A stretch of 48,258 nucleotides of DNA from Clostridiales bacterium (lineage in GTDB: Bacteria > Bacillota > Clostridia > Christensenellales > UBA1750), in assembly GCA_015056005.1 (NCBI GenBank), contig SVHB01000009.1:1-48258 (forward strand), given 5' to 3'. A program made the translations under genes and the position numbers. Below the pieces are notes generated by a model that saw only the letters and a list, made by a program, of their open reading frames with translations, searched no databases and was not told the origin of the DNA. This document shows positions 42,204-48,258 of this stretch, piece after piece; the first letter of the stretch is position 1, and each line of letters starts with the position of its first letter.

Positions 42204-42238
42204 GAACCTTGCAGTTATGCAAGGTTCTCTTTTTTTTA
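42204..42238. terminator. Bidirectional terminator between binding-protein gene and rmuC
   Basis: GAACCTTGCA (42204-42213) and TGCAAGGTTC (42218-42227), loop GTTA, T8 on the right and A5 on the left. It stops both convergent genes. The rmuC stop codon lies in the T-run. Confidence 0.95.
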
Positions 42239-43639
42239 TATCTCAAAATCATCCGAGCCCAGAAGGTTCTGCGCCTGATCTTGGTCGATCTCTTCGACGC
42301 TTCTAAGCTTTCGCTCGATGGCTCTGGTGCGTACGCCTGCGGATTCGATGGAATTTGACGCCTGCTGGATGAGCTTATGGGTCTTATCAAGGACGAGAGC
42401 GAACTTGCCGAACTCGGTCTTTACTGCGCCCAAAAGCTGCCAGATCTCGCCCGAGCGTTTTTCTATGGCGAGTGTTTTGAAGCCCACCTGCAGGCTGTTT
42501 AAGAGCGCCGTGATGGTGGTGGGACCCGCCAGCACTATGCGCCATTTGCTCTGCAGAGTTTCGCAAAGCCCGTCACGGCGAAGCGCTTCGGCGTAGAGGC
42601 CCTCGATGGGCAGGTACATAACGGCAAAATCGGTGCTGTAGGGCGGGATGACATATTTTTTGCTGATCGACTCTGCCTGCTTTTTGATGGCGTTTTCAAG
42701 TGCTGATGAAGCAAGCTCGATCTCCTTTATATCGCCTGCCTGACTTGCGGTGATTATGCGCTGGTAGTCCTCGATCGGGCATTTGGAGTCAATGGGCAGA
42801 TATACAGGGGTATCGCTGTTCCCCTGCCCCGGCAGGAGCACGGCAAAATCCACGCGCTCGTCCCTTTTGGGGTCAATTTTTACATTTCTTTGATACTGGG
42901 AGGGACTCAGAGTCTGTGACAGAAGGTTATCCAGCTGTATCTCACCCCATGTACCTCTGACCTTCACGTTGGTCAGCACATTTTTGAGGTCGCCCACGCC
43001 CGATGCAAGACTCTGCATTTCGCCAAGGCCTTTATATACTGCTTCCAGCCTTTCGTTTACGATGGAAAAGCTCTCGCCAAGGCGGCGGTTCAAGGTAACA
43101 GTCAGCCTTTCGTCTACCACGCCTCTTATCTCGTCAAGCTTTTTCTGGTTATCGTTTTGTATGGTCAGAAGCTTTTCGTCGATGGTACGGCGCATCTGCT
43201 CGATCTTTTCGTCGTTGGCGTTGAGCCTTGTATCGAGGGTTGTGCTTAGCTGCTGCCCGGTACCGGTTAGGCGCGCATCCACCGTACCGCGCATCTCGTC
43301 GAGCTTTTTCTGGTTATCGTTCTGTATGGTCAGAAGCTTATCATCGATGGTACGGCGCATTTGCTCAAGCTTTGTATCGTTGGCATTGAGCCTTGTATCA
43401 AGGGTCAGCCTAAGCTGAGATAAGCTTTGGTCGTTTGCGCTTCTCAGGCGCTCTATCCTTGCTTCATCAAGGGCGGTGTTCTCCGATATCAGAAGGCGCA
43501 CCTTTTCAATAAGCTTTTCGTTTTCTTTGGAAGCGGTCTTGTTTTTACCGTTTATGATAAGCAGCAGCGCAATAAGCAAAGCGCACACCGCGGCAAGAAG
43601 GATCAAAGATAATATCTGTAGCAGCATTGCATCTTCCAT
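42236..43639 (-). CDS. rmuC: RmuC-family DNA recombination-limiting protein with duplicated coiled-coil unit
   Basis: A 467-residue protein: an N-terminal membrane anchor (ILSLILLAAVCALLIALLLI), a long coiled coil (about 35-205), and the RmuC nuclease-like domain (VRGTWGEIQLDNLLSQTL, then KVDFAVLLPG-type and PIDSKCPIEDYQRI segments, VQLPIEGLYAEALR-type). The coiled coil has two 55-residue tandem copies (LNANDxKxEQMRRTIDxKLLTIQNDNQKKLDE). RmuC is associated with limiting DNA inversions in E. coli. It starts at the base after the TetR stop, with GGAGG 8 bases upstream. Confidence 0.93.
   Translation of the reverse strand: MEDAMLLQILSLILLAAVCALLIALLLIINGKNKTASKENEKLIEKVRLLISENTALDEARIERLRSANDQSLSQLRLTLDTRLNANDTKLEQMRRTIDDKLLTIQNDNQKKLDEMRGTVDARLTGTGQQLSTTLDTRLNANDEKIEQMRRTIDEKLLTIQNDNQKKLDEIRGVVDERLTVTLNRRLGESFSIVNERLEAVYKGLGEMQSLASGVGDLKNVLTNVKVRGTWGEIQLDNLLSQTLSPSQYQRNVKIDPKRDERVDFAVLLPGQGNSDTPVYLPIDSKCPIEDYQRIITASQAGDIKEIELASSALENAIKKQAESISKKYVIPPYSTDFAVMYLPIEGLYAEALRRDGLCETLQSKWRIVLAGPTTITALLNSLQVGFKTLAIEKRSGEIWQLLGAVKTEFGKFALVLDKTHKLIQQASNSIESAGVRTRAIERKLRSVEEIDQDQAQNLLGSDDFEI
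43130..43408 (-). repeat. Tandem 165-bp duplication inside rmuC
   Basis: Two copies of a 165-bp unit (starts at 43130 and 43295) encode the 55-residue coiled-coil repeat. They remain highly similar at the DNA level, with mostly third-position differences. The multiple-of-three length keeps the frame. Confidence 0.85.
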
Positions 43640-44341
43640 TTATTTTTCCTCCGAATCCACTATTTTTATGATCTCATCGTTCCATACCTTTTGGCAGGCG
43701 CGGCAAAGCTCGGCAGCGCTGATGAGAGTTATGCTGCCAAAGGGCGCTTCGAGCTGTTTTTCCACGATGCTGCGCACGAAAACGATCTTGCTCATGATGA
43801 AGCCGAGGTTCGGTTCCATATCGCATGAGAGCAGATATCTGCTCAAAGTCTCCAGCATATCAAAAAGCAGCCTTACGATCATATCGGCAAGCTCCAAAGG
43901 ATATGCCGTATAAAACTCCTGATCCTGCACGCCCAAAGCAAGTATCCTTGAGATATCGTCGGAAAAGGCTCTCAGCATCGCATCTTCCATATATGCCTTC
44001 AGCCACATGTCGTCGCAGCGTATTGATCTGGTTAAAAGCTGCACAAAGGGCGCGCAGGACGAAAATACGCCACTTTTATCAAAAACGGTGTTGAGCTTTT
44101 CGATAGCGGTCGGGCATTTTTCCGCTTCATCCCTGCCGTTTACCGCATATCCTTCCGCCATTTGAGCCATTGCCTGAGCAAAAACATCGGTCTTGCTCAC
44201 AAAATAGTGGTAAAAGCAGCCTTTGGATATATCAAGGGCATCCAGAACTTCTTTGAGAGAGAGATCGGATATTCCCTTTTGCATATACAGGTCGCGCGCT
44301 TTTTCGAGTATCTGAGCTTTTCTTTTATCTCCCTTTACCAT
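43640..44341 (-). CDS. TetR/AcrR-family transcriptional regulator
   Basis: A 233-residue regulator with the N-terminal helix-turn-helix KAQILEKARDLYMQKGISDLSLKEVLDALDISKGCFYHYFVSKTDV (about residues 7-52) and a variable all-helical ligand-binding domain. It is co-transcribed with rmuC and divergent from the ABC-F gene. The palindrome joining both promoters is its likely operator. Ligand unknown. Confidence 0.93.
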   Translation of the reverse strand: MVKGDKRKAQILEKARDLYMQKGISDLSLKEVLDALDISKGCFYHYFVSKTDVFAQAMAQMAEGYAVNGRDEAEKCPTAIEKLNTVFDKSGVFSSCAPFVQLLTRSIRCDDMWLKAYMEDAMLRAFSDDISRILALGVQDQEFYTAYPLELADMIVRLLFDMLETLSRYLLSCDMEPNLGFIMSKIVFVRSIVEKQLEAPFGSITLISAAELCRACQKVWNDEIIKIVDSEEK

Positions 44342-44381
44342 GCTTTCACGCCCTCAAATAATACTTTGGTCTGTTTTTATC

Positions 44382-44444
44382 ATTTTACAACATTCGCTCA
44401 TTTCCGTCAACGATTTGACGCAAGGCATATATTGATGGTATAAT
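44382..44444. promoter_or_regulatory. Divergent TetR/ABC-F promoters sharing a palindrome
   Basis: Plus promoter: TTGACG (44415-44420), 18 bases, TATAAT (44439-44444), for the ABC-F gene. Minus promoter: TTGACG (44405-44410), 17 bases, TAAAAT (44382-44387), for the TetR gene. The two -35 boxes are complementary halves of a perfect 16-base palindrome, CGTCAA-CGAT-TTGACG (44405-44420). A TetR dimer there would shut both promoters. Confidence 0.7.
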
Positions 44445-44493
44445 ATATTTTGTAAATTTATGCGTATTTCGCGATATGGAATGAAGCTTTGAT

Positions 44494-46404
44494 ATGATCA
44501 TACTTACTGTCAGCAATCTCACCAAATCATTCGGTGTTGACGACGTATTAAAAGATATAAATATTCAGCTGAAAGACGGGCAAAAGCTGGGCATGGTCGG
44601 CGTGAACGGTTCGGGAAAAACGACGCTTATGCGCATTATCGCCGATCTTGAGCCTTATGACGGCGGCAACATCGCAATGAAGCCCGATATGAAGATAGGC
44701 TATCACGCGCAGCTCGACGATTTTACCAGCGACAGAACTGTCATGGAGGAAATGGAGCTTTGCTTTGAGCATGTATTTAAGATCGAGCAGCGTTTAAGGC
44801 AGATGGAAGAGGATATGGGCAAGATGCACGACGGCGACCCATATGCTTACAGAAAGCTGACCAACGATTATACAAGGCTGATGGACGAGTTTGAGCAGGG
44901 CGGCGGTTACGGCTATAAAAGCGCGATACTTGGCGTATTGAACGGTCTTTCGCTGCCAAAGGAGCTTTACGACAAGAACATCAACCTGCTCTCAGGCGGT
45001 GAGAGGACAAGAGTAAAGCTTGCCAAGCTCCTGCTTCAAAAGCCCGATCTTCTGCTTCTGGATGAGCCCACCAACCATCTCGATCTTGAAGCAATAGGCT
45101 GGCTCGAGGATTATCTTGCATCCTTCAAAGGCAGCATGATACTCATTTCCCATGACAGATACTTCCTTGATACCATCTGCGATTCCATAGTTGAGATATC
45201 GATGGGACGCTCTGAGCAGTACGAGGGAAATTATACGAGATATCTTGCGCTTAGAAACGAAGTATACGAGCGCAGGATGAAGGAATACACCCAGCAGCAA
45301 AAGGAGATCGCAAGGCAGAAGGCCATTATCGAGCGATACAGGCGATACAATCAGGAATGGAGCATCCACAAAGCGAAGACCAGAGAGCATGTGCTGGAGA
45401 AAATGGAGCTGGTTGAAAAGCCGAGGGATGAATCGCAGATAGAGTTCACCTTTCAGGCGAGGCGAAGGACGGGCAACGATGTTCTGATAGCCGAAGGACT
45501 CAAAAAATCCTTTGGTGAAAGAAAGCTTTTTGAAAACGTAGGAATGCACATACGCGCCGGCGACAGGATAGCGCTCATCGGACCCAACGGTATCGGCAAG
45601 ACCACCCTTCTGCGCATAATTCTTGGGCTTGAAACTTCGGACGACGGCGAAATAATATACGGTGCAAACCTTGATACCGGCTATTACGATCAGCAGCAGA
45701 CATCGCTTACGCCAAAAAAGCAGATCATCGACGAAATCTGGGACGAATTCCCGAGAATGAGCCAGACACAGGTGCGTTCCTGCCTTGGCGCATTTCTTTT
45801 AAGCGGCGACGATGTTTTCAGAACCATCAGCACGCTTTCCGGCGGCGAGAGGGCAAGGGTAATGTTTACAAAGCTCATGCTTCGGGGCGATAATTTCCTT
45901 ATCCTCGACGAACCGACCAACCACCTTGATATGGACAGCAGAGAGGTGCTTGAAAGCGCGCTTGCCGATTTTACCGGCACGATCTTTTTTGTATCCCATG
46001 ACCGATTCTTCATAAACAGGATCGCAAACAAGGTATACGAAATGAGCCCGGATGGGATGCGCGAGTATCTTGGCGATTACGACGATTATATTTCCGCAAA
46101 GCGCAAGGAGGAGCAGCCGCCCGAGGATCTTGGTCCTGTTCGCACCAAGACCGCCATACGCGACGAAAAGCGCAGGGAGCGCGAGGCAAAGGAACAGCGC
46201 CAGCAAAGGCGGGCAGCCATCCAGAAATGCGAAAAGGATATTGCCGCCTGCGAAGAAGAGATTTCGCGCCTTGAAGCGCTCATGGGCGACCCCGAGACCT
46301 ACAAGGACAGCGAGCTTGCGGCAAAATGCGCCGTTGATTACAACAAAGAGCAAAAGCGCCGCGACGAGCTTTACGAGCTCTGGGAATCGCTGCAGGATGA
46401 ATAA
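44494..46404 (+). CDS. ABC-F family ATPase (ribosome-associated or antibiotic-protection type)
   Basis: A 636-residue protein with two complete ABC cassettes and no membrane segments. Cassette 1 has GVNGSGKTT, LSGGERTR, LLLLDEPTNHLD. Cassette 2 has GPNGIGKTT, LSGGERAR, FLILDEPTNHLD. The linker between them (about 245-320, with a KAxxR-type motif) is the part that enters the ribosome in ABC-F proteins. A charged C-terminal coiled coil (about 540-636) recalls Uup. Its TetR-controlled position would fit antibiotic protection, but housekeeping roles are equally possible. A GATATG start with a modest ribosome site precedes it. Confidence 0.92.
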   Translation: MIILTVSNLTKSFGVDDVLKDINIQLKDGQKLGMVGVNGSGKTTLMRIIADLEPYDGGNIAMKPDMKIGYHAQLDDFTSDRTVMEEMELCFEHVFKIEQRLRQMEEDMGKMHDGDPYAYRKLTNDYTRLMDEFEQGGGYGYKSAILGVLNGLSLPKELYDKNINLLSGGERTRVKLAKLLLQKPDLLLLDEPTNHLDLEAIGWLEDYLASFKGSMILISHDRYFLDTICDSIVEISMGRSEQYEGNYTRYLALRNEVYERRMKEYTQQQKEIARQKAIIERYRRYNQEWSIHKAKTREHVLEKMELVEKPRDESQIEFTFQARRRTGNDVLIAEGLKKSFGERKLFENVGMHIRAGDRIALIGPNGIGKTTLLRIILGLETSDDGEIIYGANLDTGYYDQQQTSLTPKKQIIDEIWDEFPRMSQTQVRSCLGAFLLSGDDVFRTISTLSGGERARVMFTKLMLRGDNFLILDEPTNHLDMDSREVLESALADFTGTIFFVSHDRFFINRIANKVYEMSPDGMREYLGDYDDYISAKRKEEQPPEDLGPVRTKTAIRDEKRREREAKEQRQQRRAAIQKCEKDIAACEEEISRLEALMGDPETYKDSELAAKCAVDYNKEQKRRDELYELWESLQDE

Positions 46405-46418
46405 TTGCAACTAAAAAA

Positions 46419-46444
46419 GGCATGACGATCGGTCATGCCTTTTT
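46419..46444 (+). terminator. Terminator after the ABC-F gene
   Basis: GGCATGAC (46419-46426) and GTCATGCC (46432-46439), loop GATCG, T5 following. The A-run to the left lets it serve the convergent DUF1413 gene too. Confidence 0.93.
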
Positions 46445-46457
46445 GTGTATCGCTGCC

Positions 46458-46709
46458 TTATACCTTTTGGTATATCTGCTGGTTAAGAGGAGTCTTGCCT
46501 GCGGCATTGAACACACCTTTTGCATCAGAGTTTACATATGCCAAAAACATTGCACCCAATTTGGATCTTAAACCCTTTGGTATCCTGTCCCACTCAACAC
46601 CGCGGAAAAGATCCTTTACCCTAAAAGTTTCTCCCGATAAAACGATGTCGTTTGCAAGCTTACAGGCAGTATCAAAAAGCTCCGTCAATTCAGTATCCTT
46701 TGTAATCAT
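46458..46709 (-). CDS. DUF1413-domain small protein
   Basis: An 83-residue soluble protein with the DUF1413 pattern FRVKDLFRGVEWDRIPKGLRSKLGAMFLAYV in its central part (about 29-59). Function of the domain is unknown. A GAGGGG ribosome site lies 6 bases before the ATG. A TATAAT -10 box and a 10-base perfect palindrome GACATATGTC (46733-46742) sit just upstream. Confidence 0.8.
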   Translation of the reverse strand: MITKDTELTELFDTACKLANDIVLSGETFRVKDLFRGVEWDRIPKGLRSKLGAMFLAYVNSDAKGVFNAAGKTPLNQQIYQKV

Positions 46710-46732
46710 AGTACCCCTCCATATTATATTCG

Positions 46733-46742
46733 GACATATGTC
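46733..46742. promoter_or_regulatory. 10-base palindrome in the DUF1413 promoter region
   Basis: GACATATGTC is a perfect palindrome 9 bases upstream of a TATAAT (minus strand). Its position over the core-promoter spacer would suit a repressor site. No regulator gene is adjacent. Confidence 0.3.
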
Positions 46743-46778
46743 AATTGTTTTTCAAAAATACATAACACGATCATAAAA

Positions 46779-46809
46779 AACGATTCCCGAAATATGATCA
46801 GGAATCGTT
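46779..46809 (-). terminator. Terminator after spo0A
   Basis: AACGATTCC (46779-46787) and GGAATCGTT (46801-46809), 13-base loop. On the minus strand T-run follows. It lies 22 bases after the spo0A stop. Confidence 0.88.
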
Positions 46810-46831
46810 CGTTTTATCTTGATACACCTGC

Positions 46832-47623
46832 TTATGCGGTTCTGTCGTAGGAGAGCTTATCGGCGATGAGGGCGATGAACTCGCCGTTGGTGGGTTTATC
46901 GTTGGGAGTATAAACACAGTGACCGAAGATGCGGTTGACCTGCTCTATCCTGCCGCGGTTCCATGCGACCTCGATGGCATGGCGGATGGCGCGCTCGACC
47001 TTTGATGCTGTGGTGTCAAACCTTCTTGCGATGGTGGGGTAGAGCTCCTTGGTTATCCTGTTTATGACATCCGGAGAGGAAATGACGAGCTTTACCGCTT
47101 CTCTTAAGAACTGATAGCCCTTGATATGCGCCGGGATGCCGATGGTCAGAAAAAGGGTCGCGATCTTTTCGTCCACGCCGCGGCTCATTTCCGATGCGGA
47201 AGGAGCGGCCTGATATTCGCTGCTCTTGCTCATGGACAGCATATCCTTTATGCGCTTGACAACTACCTCCTCATCAAACGGCTTTATCATATAATACTTT
47301 GCGCCAAGAGACATCGATCTTGCTATCACGCTGTCGCCCGAGAGAGCGGAAAGCACAAGTATTTCGGGGCGCTCGGACTTTTCCATGGTATTTACCGCTT
47401 CCATAACGCCAAAGCCGTCCACGTTCTGCAATACAAGATCAAGGACTACGACATCGGGATGTGTCTTATGGATCAGCTCTATGGCTTCAAGTCCGTCCTT
47501 GGCGCTGCCGGCAACAGATAAACTATTAGAATTATTTTCGTTGATACATCTTTCGAGCGCCATACGCACATATTGCGACTGATCGGCTATCAAAACCTTT
47601 ACACCGTTGTTATTTTCCTGCAT
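46832..47623 (-). CDS. spo0A: Sporulation master regulator Spo0A
   Basis: A 263-residue response regulator. The C-terminal DNA-binding domain has the diagnostic IGIPAHIKGYQFLREAV (about 161-177) and the recognition segment TASKVERAIRHAIEVAWNRG. The receiver keeps the phospho-acceptor Asp62 (VVVLDLVL), the switch Ser92 and Lys114 (KPFD), but the acidic pair at 14-15 is Asp-Gln where B. subtilis has Asp-Asp, and the MP after the acceptor is LQ. ATG 47623 has GGAGATGG 8 bases upstream. The promoter is TTGAAA (47720-47725), 17, TATAAT (47697-47702). A near 0A-box TGTCGAC lies at 47684-47690. Confidence 0.95.
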   Translation of the reverse strand: MQENNNGVKVLIADQSQYVRMALERCINENNSNSLSVAGSAKDGLEAIELIHKTHPDVVVLDLVLQNVDGFGVMEAVNTMEKSERPEILVLSALSGDSVIARSMSLGAKYYMIKPFDEEVVVKRIKDMLSMSKSSEYQAAPSASEMSRGVDEKIATLFLTIGIPAHIKGYQFLREAVKLVISSPDVINRITKELYPTIARRFDTTASKVERAIRHAIEVAWNRGRIEQVNRIFGHCVYTPNDKPTNGEFIALIADKLSYDRTA

Positions 47624-47683
47624 TTTCTTTTCCATCTCCTGATAATAAAACTTGTTTTTACGCGTTTTTGACGTCAGTTTTCC

Positions 47684-47725
47684 GTCGACAGGATAAATTA
47701 TAACAACGTTGGATATATTTTTCAA
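47684..47725 (-). promoter_or_regulatory. spo0A promoter with near-0A box
   Basis: TTGAAA (47720-47725) and TATAAT (47697-47702) on the minus strand, spacing 17. TGTCGAC (47684-47690) differs by one base from the core 0A box TGTCGAA and falls at the expected start site, suggesting autoregulation. Confidence 0.6.
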
Positions 47726-47812
47726 TGTTATTTGCTGCATTTTTTTGAAATTTATGTACTATTAGCCAAATTTATAAATATATACTAATAGAATTATTTG
47801 CAGATAAAAAAA

Positions 47813-47834
47813 GCGGCGCGAATAATCGCACCGC
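47813..47834 (-). terminator. Terminator after glpK
   Basis: GCGGCGCGA (47813-47821) and TCGCACCGC (47826-47834), loop ATAA. On the minus strand T7 follows. It lies 28 bases after the glpK stop. Confidence 0.93.
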
Positions 47835-47862
47835 AATGTGTTTTCCCGGGAAATATGATCTT

Positions 47863-48258
47863 TTATTCTTCCCAAGCAAGGGAGCGCTGGACGGCCTTAT
47901 GCCATTTCTCGACGGTCTTTTTGACAGTTTCGGGATCTGCATTGGGATTGAAGCTGCCGCCCTCCTGCCAGACATCCTTGAGCTCGTTTTCGTTCCAATA
48001 GCCAACTGCAAGACCGGCAAACATAGCCGCGCCAAGAGCGGTGGTCTCAACCACCTTGGGACGCCTTACCGGGATGCCGAGGATATCGGACTGGAACTGC
48101 ATGAGGAAGCCGTTCTTGCTTGCGCCGCCGTCGACCCTGAGCTGTTCAAGGCTTATGCCGCTGTCGCGCTGCATGGCGCTGATGACGTCATAGGACTGGA
48201 GTGCGATGCTCTCAAGAGCCGCTCTTACGATATGGGCTCTGCCTGTACCTCTGGTGAT
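47863..48258 (-). CDS. glpK: Glycerol kinase, C-terminal part only (5' end outside window)
   Basis: Phosphorylates glycerol to glycerol-3-phosphate. The 131 residues visible begin at the window edge with ITRGTGRAHIVRAALESIAL and continue with RVDGGASKNGFLMQFQSDIL and PKVVETTALGAAMFAGLAVGYW, all diagnostic of the FGGY-family GlpK C-terminus. The ATP-binding GG of DGGASKN is intact. The gene ends in LAWEE and is followed by a terminator. No regulatory information is inside the window. Confidence 0.95.
   Translation of the reverse strand: MTRGTGRAHIVRAALESIALQSYDVISAMQRDSGISLEQLRVDGGASKNGFLMQFQSDILGIPVRRPKVVETTALGAAMFAGLAVGYWNENELKDVWQEGGSFNPNADPETVKKTVEKWHKAVQRSLAWEE

Noticed and set aside
46733-46742. 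TTGACA beside the palindrome as the -35 box of the DUF1413 gene
   Set aside because: It is only 10 bases from the TATAAT, far from the required 16-18.

Overview
The window reads as a chromosomal segment of a Gram-positive, endospore-forming member of the Clostridia, probably an anaerobic, plant-glycan-using gut bacterium. The grounds are a Spo0A with its diagnostic C-terminal helix motif, an adjacent SpoIVFA-like/SpoIVFB-like pair, MurG and SecG without any outer-membrane genes, strong GGAGG ribosome binding sites, frequent rho-independent terminators, a T-box leader, and several radical-SAM enzymes. No tRNA, rRNA, CRISPR array, phage or insertion-sequence gene was found. Both ends cut through genes: metK at the left and glpK at the right.

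Layout. 1-3.7 kb (minus): partial metK, a URO-D-superfamily protein, a serine beta-lactamase-like hydrolase and a LysR regulator, the last divergent from a cation/proton antiporter. 3.8-7.6 kb (plus): antiporter, B12-binding radical SAM protein, a 29-residue membrane protein and biotin ligase. 7.7-12.0 kb (minus): an arabinose-oriented cluster of AraC regulator, GH51 arabinofuranosidase and an unrecognised TIM-barrel-like protein, divergent from a second URO-D protein. 13.3-13.65 kb: composite palindromic element copy A. 13.7-18.5 kb: MATE exporter, CNNM/CorC protein with a long leader, DUF1294 protein, lipoprotein and YugP-type protease. 18.6-22.5 kb (plus): GH127 beta-L-arabinofuranosidase, RsuA-type pseudouridine synthase, RsmC-like methyltransferase and sugar isomerase. 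22.7-24.7 kb: a Tet(M)-family GTPase. 24.9-33.6 kb (minus): sialate O-acetylesterase, VOC protein, MBL hydrolase, acetyltransferase, hemZ, dtd, spoIVFB-like, spoIVFA-like, secG and murG. 33.8-37.1 kb (minus): glycerol-1-phosphate dehydrogenase, element copy B, and the permease and ATPase of a NitT/TauT-type ABC transporter. 37.3-42.2 kb (plus): a second GH127 enzyme, a T-box-controlled acyl-CoA synthetase and an ABC substrate-binding lipoprotein with a 3' frameshift. 42.2-48.3 kb: rmuC and a TetR gene, an ABC-F ATPase, a DUF1413 protein, spo0A and partial glpK.

Common themes. Arabinofuranoside removal is supported by one GH51 and two GH127 enzymes with complete metal/catalytic residues, an esterase, a sugar isomerase and an AraC regulator. 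Sporulation control appears at both spo0A and spoIVF.

The most unusual signals are: (i) a T-box whose specifier reads as a valine codon, placed in front of an acyl-CoA synthetase rather than an aminoacyl-tRNA synthetase or classical biosynthetic gene; (ii) two 22-kb-separated inverted copies of a roughly 350-bp multi-hairpin element, each directly after a gene's stop codon, with compensatory base changes that preserve an 11-bp stem; (iii) a roughly 195-nt leader before the CNNM gene carrying two overlapping open frames; (iv) a TetR/ABC-F divergent promoter whose two -35 boxes form one palindrome; and (v) a Spo0A with an altered receiver acidic pocket.
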